A DNA stretch of 64,000 nt from Stackebrandtia albiflava. Its GTDB lineage: Bacteria > Actinomycetota > Actinomycetes > Mycobacteriales > Micromonosporaceae. The stretch lies in contig NZ_VLLL01000005.1 in the NCBI RefSeq assembly GCF_007994225.1, positions 1,096,081-1,160,080 on the forward strand, written 5' to 3'. Below the pieces are notes generated by a model. That model was not told where the DNA came from, ran no database searches, and worked only from the letters and a program-made list of their open reading frames with translations. The position numbers and the translations under genes are program-made. This document shows positions 58,769 to 64,000 of the stretch, one piece after another (position 1 is the stretch's first letter; the number at the start of each line of letters is the position of its first letter).

Positions 58769-59355
58769 CGCTCCTGGAGCCGGCGGGGGTAACCGCCCCC
58801 GCCGGCGCGGATCCGTCCCGGGCGCTGCGACGGGTGCTCGGCCACTTCGCGACCGGCGTCACCGTCGTCACGACCACCGACGCCTCCGGCGCGCCCGTGG
58901 GCCTGACCGTCAACTCGTTCACCTCGGTGTCACTGCGCCCGCCGATGGTGCTGTGGTGTCTACAACGGACCTCACGCAGCCGCGCCGCATTCCAGCGCAG
59001 CGGACACTACGCGGTCAACGTACTGGCGGAAGACCAACGGGACCTCGCGGGGCGGTTCGCCGGCGAACGGAGGCATGGCGCGGGCGAACGGAGACATGGC
59101 GCCGGCGAACCGGGGCACGGTGCGGACGGCGAACCGGACCGCTTCGCCGGAGTGGGTTGGCAGTTGGGTGTGGCGGGACAACCGATCCTCGACGGCGTCA
59201 GCGCCTGGCTGGTGTGCCGGTTGCAGGGCACCGGGATACCCGCCGGCGACCACATCGTCCTGTTCGGACGGGTGCTGGCGCACCGGGCGGGACAGGCGCC
59301 ACCGCTGGTGTTCGCGCACGGCCGCTACCGTCACCTCGACCCGCGGACCGGGTGA
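58765..59355 (+). CDS. Flavin reductase domain protein (HpaC-like)
   Basis: 196 residues. The FMN-binding split-barrel pattern is clear: ALRRVLGHFATGVTVVTT, GLTVNSFTSVSLRPPMVLWCL, FQRSGHYAVNVLAEDQ, and a C-terminal FAHGRYRHLDP. It should reduce FMN/FAD with NAD(P)H and hand it to a partner, or itself act on the peptide; no flavin-dependent partner is encoded nearby. Residues 100-124 are a heptapeptide repeat (GERRHGA twice, then GEPGHGA) encoded by a 21-bp tandem repeat at 59062-59124, an insertion rarely seen in this family. Translationally coupled to the TPR gene. Confidence 0.88.
   Translation: MTLLEPAGVTAPAGADPSRALRRVLGHFATGVTVVTTTDASGAPVGLTVNSFTSVSLRPPMVLWCLQRTSRSRAAFQRSGHYAVNVLAEDQRDLAGRFAGERRHGAGERRHGAGEPGHGADGEPDRFAGVGWQLGVAGQPILDGVSAWLVCRLQGTGIPAGDHIVLFGRVLAHRAGQAPPLVFAHGRYRHLDPRTG
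59062..59124 (+). repeat. 21-bp in-frame tandem repeat inside the flavin reductase gene
   Basis: GGCGAACGG starts at 59062 and 59083, GGCGAACCG at 59104, a 21-bp period. The units encode GERRHGA, GERRHGA and GEPGHGA. Confidence 0.85.
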
Positions 59356-59369
59356 CATACCGTGTCCGC

Positions 59370-59858
59370 ATGACCGACGCCTTCACTCTGCCGGAACCGT
59401 ACTCGCGTCTGTCGGTGAACCTCGCCGCCACCGGCGCACTCGTCACGGACCCCGACGGCCGGGTCCTGATGGTCAAGCCCCACCACAATCCGCATTGGAC
59501 GTTCCTCGGCGGGATGCTCGACACCGGTGAGACCCCCCGCGCCGGTTGCGGACGCGAGATCAAGGAGGAGATCGGCCTGGACCTGCCGGTCGGGCGGTTG
59601 CTGCTCGCCGACTGGGCGCCGCCGGAGGGGCGGCGGCCGCTGCCACTGGTGTACTTCCTGTTCGACTGCGGCACACTGCCGGGACTCGACGACGTCATCC
59701 TGCAGGAGGACGAACTGTCCGACATCGCGTTCCTGCCGCCCTCGGAGGCCGCGGCGCGACTGGCGCCCCACGTCGCCGCGCGGCTCCCCGCCGCCCTGGC
59801 CGCCCGCGACCATCACCGGACGGTGTGGCTGCCCGACGCCCCGACCCCGACGACCTGA
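59370..59858 (+). CDS. NUDIX hydrolase
   Basis: 162 residues from the ATG at 59370; TACCGT 6 bp upstream suggests its own leaderless transcript, though it is only 14 bp after the flavin reductase stop. The Nudix box is complete: GGMLDTGETPRAGCGREIKEEIGLDL holds G-x5-E-x7-REUxEExGU. Hydrolyses a nucleoside-diphosphate-linked substrate; it may be a house-cleaning enzyme rather than part of the peptide pathway. Confidence 0.92.
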   Translation: MTDAFTLPEPYSRLSVNLAATGALVTDPDGRVLMVKPHHNPHWTFLGGMLDTGETPRAGCGREIKEEIGLDLPVGRLLLADWAPPEGRRPLPLVYFLFDCGTLPGLDDVILQEDELSDIAFLPPSEAAARLAPHVAARLPAALAARDHHRTVWLPDAPTPTT

Positions 59859-59874
59859 GAGACCCGTACCGCCG

Positions 59875-60243
59875 CTAAGGTTCCACGATCTCGGCGTCGA
59901 CGACGTCCGGACCGGGGTCCGGGGCCGGGGCCGGCCGCCGGTCCATGGCGATGTAGGCGCTGCGGATCCGGTTCGGATCGGGCGTGGTCGTCAACTCCAG
60001 GGACTCGCCGTTGACGGCGGTCGCGGTGACCGTGGGCCGCGCGTCGACGGGCCGGGTACGCAGGAACGTCGCCACCGCCATCGCCAGGGTCGCCAGTTGC
60101 GGCGGGCTGGACACGGTGGCGGTCAACGACTCCCCGGTGAACCGGACACCCAGCTCGGCGGCCGACGGGATCCGCGCGATCCACGCGGACACGTCGGCCG
60201 CGACCGCCGCGCCGCCGGAGACCTCGACCGTGACATCGACCAT
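59875..60243 (-). CDS. Small protein resembling EACC1 (effector-associated constant component)
   Basis: 122 residues from MVDVTVEV at 60241-60243. The middle (ESLTATVSSPPQLATLAMAVATFLRTRP) followed by a strand with VTATAVNGESLEL resembles the EACC1 domain found beside bacterial conflict systems with caspase or trypsin effectors. No effector gene is present in the visible neighbourhood. The match is from memory and weak. Function unknown; convergent with the NUDIX gene. Confidence 0.5.
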   Translation of the reverse strand: MVDVTVEVSGGAAVAADVSAWIARIPSAAELGVRFTGESLTATVSSPPQLATLAMAVATFLRTRPVDARPTVTATAVNGESLELTTTPDPNRIRSAYIAMDRRPAPAPDPGPDVVDAEIVEP

Positions 60244-60254
60244 GACCGTCCTCC

Positions 60255-61223
60255 TCACACGTCACCACCATCCTGCCCCACGCCCTGACGCGGCATCACG
60301 GCCGTGACCCCGTCCGCCTTGTTCCGCTGGAACTGCGCCAACGCGAACCCGAAGTCCCGCATCCACGCGGGCGTGTCGTGCCGGTGCCAGGCGACCCCCA
60401 GGGCGAACCCCAGCCGCCGTCCCTCCCGGTCGTGGAGCCGGCGGGCGCGCAGGTCGAACCCCCGCATGTCGACGGTGTCGCCGAACACCGCCACACCCAG
60501 TCCGGCCTCCGCCAACGCCGCCAGGGTCTGTCCCACGTTGGAACGGTAGACGATGCGCGGGAACAACCCACTGGCCTCGCACTCCTGCATGAACACCCGT
60601 CCGGCGAGGAAACCGGTGCCGTTGACCACCAACGGGAACCGCACCAACTCGTCGACGGTGATGGTCTCGGCCCCGGTGTCGAGCGGGTGACCGGAAGGGA
60701 AGTACGCCGTCACCGTCAAGTGGGCCAACGGGATCGCCTCCAGTTCCTCGCCCACCGGCAACGGCACGATCGCCAGGTCGCACTCACCGTCGGCCAGCCG
60801 CTCCCGCAACTTCAGGGCGCCGTCCTCGATGACCTCTATCCCGACCTCGGGATGTGCCGGGATCCACTCGGCCAGGAACGGCGCCAGGTAGGAACCGGCG
60901 GCGGTGGCCGCCGCGCCGAGCCTGATGCGGGCCCGCCGCCCACCGGCGATGTCGCCGCGCATCGTCGCCAGCAGCGAACCGATGCGGTGCGCGTGATCGA
61001 CCAGTGCCGCCCCGGCGGGGGTCAACCGCGCGCCGCGGGGGCCGCGTTCGACCAGTCCGGCGCCCAGTTCACGTTCGAGTCGCGCGATGGTCCGTGAGAT
61101 CGCCGGCTGGGACGTGTACATGCGTTGCGCCGCGGCGCGGAAGCTCCCGGTGGACGCCACCGACAGGAACGTCTGCAGATCACGGAAAGTCAGATCACCT
61201 GATGCGCTAAACGTATCACTCAC
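60255..61223 (-). CDS. LysR family transcriptional regulator
   Basis: 322 residues from the GTG at 61221-61223 (VSDTFSASG); the frame is open further upstream but the protein-like part begins here. N-terminal HTH: LTFRDLQTFLSVASTGSFRAAAQRMYTSQPAISRTIARLERELGAGL. Effector domain of the PBP2 type. Divergent from the hydantoinase-like operon, which it probably activates; the effector is likely a substrate of that pathway. Confidence 0.92.
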   Translation of the reverse strand: MSDTFSASGDLTFRDLQTFLSVASTGSFRAAAQRMYTSQPAISRTIARLERELGAGLVERGPRGARLTPAGAALVDHAHRIGSLLATMRGDIAGGRRARIRLGAAATAAGSYLAPFLAEWIPAHPEVGIEVIEDGALKLRERLADGECDLAIVPLPVGEELEAIPLAHLTVTAYFPSGHPLDTGAETITVDELVRFPLVVNGTGFLAGRVFMQECEASGLFPRIVYRSNVGQTLAALAEAGLGVAVFGDTVDMRGFDLRARRLHDREGRRLGFALGVAWHRHDTPAWMRDFGFALAQFQRNKADGVTAVMPRQGVGQDGGDV

Positions 61224-61317
61224 AGGGTTAGTTGTAACACACGCGTTATCTTTACCTCGTAGCGTCGCTCTCACCAGGCCAAACGCGGCCGACACGAGTA
61301 CTCAGAGGAGCGTGATC

Positions 61318-62700
61318 ATGACCATGGACACGGTGATCACGGGGGCGCGCGTCGTCACCCCCGGCGGAATCGTCAACGCCGACGTAGGCATCGCCACCGG
61401 CCGCATCGCCTCGATGGCGCTCCCCGGAACGCTCACCGACGCCACCGAGACCATCGACGCCGCCGGGCTGACCCTCGTCCCCGGCTTCATCGACGTGCAC
61501 TCCCACCACCGCGAACCCGGGTTCACCCACAAGGAGGACATCGCGTCGGCCACCGCCGCCTGCGCGGCCGGCGGCGTCACCACGACGTTCGCCATGCCGA
61601 ACGTCTACCCGCCGCCCAACACCGTCGACGTCCTCGACGACATGTTCCGGCTCTACGAACGCTCCGCCGTCGTCAACTGGAACGTCAACCCCGCCGGGAC
61701 GATCCTCGAAGAGATCCCGAAACTCGCGCGACGGGGAATCGCCGCGTTCAAGGTGTTCATGGTCGTCGACACCGGCCGCGACTACCCCCACATGCCCGGC
61801 ATCGGCGTCCACGACCACGGCAGACTGCTCGCGATCATGGAGGCGTGCGCCGCCGCGGGCGTCCCCCTCATGGTCCACCCCCACGACCAGGCCCTCATGG
61901 ACCACATCGAACAGGGCTTCTGGGACCGCGGCGAACGCGACGCCCTCGCCTACGCCAAGGCCTACGCCGCCCACGACGGACTCATCTGGGACTCCGCGAT
62001 CGGCACACTGCTGCGGATGCAGGCCGCCACCGGTGTCCACCTGCACCTCCTCCACGTCCAGACCGCCGGCTCGATCGACATGATCCGCCGGGCCAAGGCA
62101 CGCGGCCAACACGTCACCGCCGAGATCAACCCGTGGGCGCTGTTCCTGGGACACAAGTGGGAGAACATCGAACGCCTCGGCTCCTACGCCCTGTCCTACT
62201 GGGTGCCCGAACAGCACACCCCGCACCTGTGGGAGGGACTGCGCGACGGCACCGTCGACGTCATCTCCACCGACCACGCCCCCCACACCCGTGAGGAGAA
62301 GGAGGTCGGCTGGGAGGACGGCTGGAAGGCACACACCGGCACCCCCTCCACCCAGTTCTACGCGCGCATGATGTTCGACGCCGCCCACCGGGGTGAACTG
62401 AGGCTCGAACGCGTCGTCGAACTGTGCGCGACCGCCCCCGCCCGCCGTTTCCACCTCGACGGCAAGGGCGAGATCGCGATCGGCGCCGACGCCGACCTCG
62501 TCCTGGTCGACACCGAACGCACCACCACCATCACCGACGACGAGGTACTCAGCAAGATCGGCTACACCCCCTACGCCGGGCAGACCTACACCGGACTCCC
62601 GGTGCGGACACTGGTCGCGGGAAAGACCGTCTTCCACGACGGAGTCGTCACCGGCGCCCCCGGCGGCGGAACCCAGAGCCGCCGCCGGAGCACCACATGA
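61318..62700 (+). CDS. Dihydroorotase/allantoinase/hydantoinase-family cyclic amidase
   Basis: 460 residues from the ATG at 61318 with GAGGAG 8 bp upstream. Amidohydrolase metal site: H61-S-H63 in IDVHSHHREPG, the bridging lysine K145 (FKVFMVV), H187/H189 (VHPHDQ), LHLLHVQT and the catalytic Asp in STDHAPH. Ring-opens a cyclic amide (hydantoin, dihydropyrimidine or allantoin); the exact ring is not decidable from sequence. First gene of an operon with an ABC importer, so the ring compound is probably imported as nitrogen source. Confidence 0.9.
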   Translation: MTMDTVITGARVVTPGGIVNADVGIATGRIASMALPGTLTDATETIDAAGLTLVPGFIDVHSHHREPGFTHKEDIASATAACAAGGVTTTFAMPNVYPPPNTVDVLDDMFRLYERSAVVNWNVNPAGTILEEIPKLARRGIAAFKVFMVVDTGRDYPHMPGIGVHDHGRLLAIMEACAAAGVPLMVHPHDQALMDHIEQGFWDRGERDALAYAKAYAAHDGLIWDSAIGTLLRMQAATGVHLHLLHVQTAGSIDMIRRAKARGQHVTAEINPWALFLGHKWENIERLGSYALSYWVPEQHTPHLWEGLRDGTVDVISTDHAPHTREEKEVGWEDGWKAHTGTPSTQFYARMMFDAAHRGELRLERVVELCATAPARRFHLDGKGEIAIGADADLVLVDTERTTTITDDEVLSKIGYTPYAGQTYTGLPVRTLVAGKTVFHDGVVTGAPGGGTQSRRRSTT

Positions 62701-63500
62701 GCCCCCCCACTCGCCGGGTGAGCCCGCTGTCATGGCTGGGCGGCGCCACCCGAGGCGCGTCGGTGACCCGCCTGCTGCTGTCACTCACCCTGTTCCTGGT
62801 GGTGTGGCAGGTGTCGGCGACGTACCTGATCGACAACCGGCTGCTCCTGGTGCCCGCGACCGAGGTCGCCGGCGCCCTCTACGACGAGATCGCCTCCGGC
62901 GAGTTCGCGCGCCACCTGGGCACCACCCTGCTCGAACTGGTGATCGCGTTCCCGCTGGCGGTCGTCGGCGGCTTCGTCATCGGGGCCGTCCTGGCCGGAA
63001 GCAAACCCGTCCGCCAGACCCTCGACCCGATACTGACCGCCCTGTACTCCCTGCCGATCGTGGCGCTGGCGCCGCTGTTCACCGCCGGCCTGGGATTCGG
63101 AGTCGCCAGCAAGGTCGCCGTGGTGATCCTCATGGCGATCTTCCCCGTCATCACCAACACCGACGCCGGGCTCCGCAGCGCCGAACCGGCCCTCATCGAG
63201 ACCGCCCGGTCCTACGGCGCCGGGCGCCTCCAGGTGCTGCGCACCGTGACCCTGCCGCACTCGGTGCCGTTCATCATCAGCGGCATCCGGGTCGCGTTCG
63301 CCCGCGCCCTGGTCGGCGTCATCGTCGCGGAGTTCTTCGGCGCGGTCGCCGGGTTCGGCTTCGCGATCGCCGCGGCCGCCCAGTCGTACCAGACGGCCCG
63401 GCTGCTCGGCTACGTCGTCGTGCTCGGCGTCGTCGGCCTGGTCGCCTCGATCGGCCTGACGGCCCTGGAACGGCGAATCGCCCCCTGGAAGGAGGACTGA
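62697..63500 (+). CDS. ABC importer permease (SsuC/TauC/ThiX-like)
   Basis: 267 residues with six membrane helices. The EAA loop is present: TARSYGAGRLQVLRTVTLPHSVPFIISGIRVA. Start overlaps the amidase stop (ATGA). The family imports sulfonates, nitrate-like anions, thiamine precursors or hydroxymethylpyrimidine; with the amidase upstream a pyrimidine/hydantoin is likely. Confidence 0.92.
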   Translation: MSPPTRRVSPLSWLGGATRGASVTRLLLSLTLFLVVWQVSATYLIDNRLLLVPATEVAGALYDEIASGEFARHLGTTLLELVIAFPLAVVGGFVIGAVLAGSKPVRQTLDPILTALYSLPIVALAPLFTAGLGFGVASKVAVVILMAIFPVITNTDAGLRSAEPALIETARSYGAGRLQVLRTVTLPHSVPFIISGIRVAFARALVGVIVAEFFGAVAGFGFAIAAAAQSYQTARLLGYVVVLGVVGLVASIGLTALERRIAPWKED

Positions 63501-63502
63501 CG

Positions 63503-64000
63503 ATGGATTTCACCCGACCGGGAGGCATCGTCGTCGACGGTGTCGGACTGACGTTCCACCCGCCGCGCCGAGACTCCGTGGTGGCGTTGGAGAACGTCGA
63601 CCTCACCGTCTCACCCGGTGAGTTCGTCTGCGTCGTGGGCGCGTCCGGCTCCGGCAAGTCGACCCTGTTGCGGCTACTGGACGGACTCATCACACCGACG
63701 ACCGGCACCATCACCGCCGGCGGTGAACCGGTGACCGGACCGAGCCCCGACCGCGCGATGGTCTTCCAGAGCGACAACCTGATGCCGTGGTCGACGGTCG
63801 TCGACAACGTCGCCTACGGGCTCGTCCTGGGCGGCATGAAACGCGCCCGGGCACGGCAGATCGCCACCACCCAACTGGAACGCGTCGGACTGGCCGACGC
63901 GGCACGGCTGTACCCCAGGCAACTGTCCGGCGGGATGCGGCAGCGCGTCAACATCGCGCGGGCGCTCGCGGTCGACCCCCAGGTACTCCTGCTGGACGAA
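63503..64000 (+). CDS. ABC importer ATP-binding protein, 5' part
   Basis: 166 residues visible, cut by the window edge right after Walker B. Walker A GASGSGKST, Q-loop MVFQSDNLMPW, signature LSGGMRQRVNIARAL, Walker B VLLLDE. GGAGGA precedes the ATG, 2 bp after the permease stop. Energises the permease. The substrate-binding protein gene is expected just outside the window. Confidence 0.93.
   Translation, partial: MDFTRPGGIVVDGVGLTFHPPRRDSVVALENVDLTVSPGEFVCVVGASGSGKSTLLRLLDGLITPTTGTITAGGEPVTGPSPDRAMVFQSDNLMPWSTVVDNVAYGLVLGGMKRARARQIATTQLERVGLADAARLYPRQLSGGMRQRVNIARALAVDPQVLLLDE

Noticed and set aside
54314-59355. Lanthipeptide, lasso, thiopeptide or daptide cluster
   Set aside because: None of the required enzymes (LanM/LanB-C, lasso cyclase, YcaO, aminotransferase/methyltransferase) is encoded, and the peptides have few Ser/Thr after the single Cys and do not end in Thr.

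Overview
The window is high-GC DNA with dense, short-gapped genes, many GTG starts and several promoters placed so that the mRNA would be leaderless. Regulator types (SARP/BTAD, ECF41, WYL, LuxR-tailed), mycobacterial-type RpiB, hemW and hrcA-dnaJ in the same neighbourhood, and mycothiol-type DinB proteins all point to an actinomycete, most likely near Micromonosporales/Glycomycetales. The sequence alone does not allow a genus to be named.

Layout. 1-5.7 kb: a truncated FAD oxidoreductase, a divergent TetR with palindromic operators, a large SARP-type ATPase regulator and a DrrAB-like ABC exporter. 6-10.7 kb: a self-contained ECF41 sigma-factor locus (cysteine-free AhpD-like protein, MFS exporter, serine hydrolase, sigma factor). 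Three copies of GGTCACC-N16-CGTC sit in front of its transcription units. 6.4-11.7 kb also carries three intergenic cassettes of 21-bp repeats, two of which bracket an unknown gene. 11.8-25.4 kb: mixed accessory genes, including a secreted subtilase, a TerC gene behind a manganese-type riboswitch with a 37-residue membrane micro-ORF overlapping its stop, a nitrilase, and a YceI/MarR pair. 25.4-46 kb is mostly housekeeping: tRNA-Gly, pyrE, rpiB, pepN, HIT protein, dnaJ, hrcA with a CIRCE operator, and hemW. Among them are a DUF4143 ATPase behind repeated boxes, a membrane kinase-like protein and a phytanoyl-type dioxygenase. 46-51 kb: phosphotransferase, AlkZ-like protein, MFS pump and WYL regulator.

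51.2-59.4 kb is the most unusual region: a compact peptide (RiPP-like) cluster. A divergent SARP/NB-ARC/TPR regulator faces six tandem genes for peptides of 32-39 residues that share an almost invariant leader and end in a short variable tail after a Gly-Gly-Cys. Next come a protein with a PqqD-like N-terminus fused to a membrane M50 HExxH peptidase, a TPR protein with a remnant NTPase domain, and a flavin reductase whose start overlaps the TPR stop. Two strong hairpins lie between the peptide genes and the enzyme genes. No lanthionine synthetase, radical SAM enzyme, YcaO, ATP-grasp ligase or lasso cyclase is present, so the set fits no RiPP class I recognise.

59.4-64 kb: a NUDIX hydrolase, a small EACC1-like protein, and a LysR regulator divergent from a cyclic-amidase gene followed by an ABC importer, cut by the window edge.
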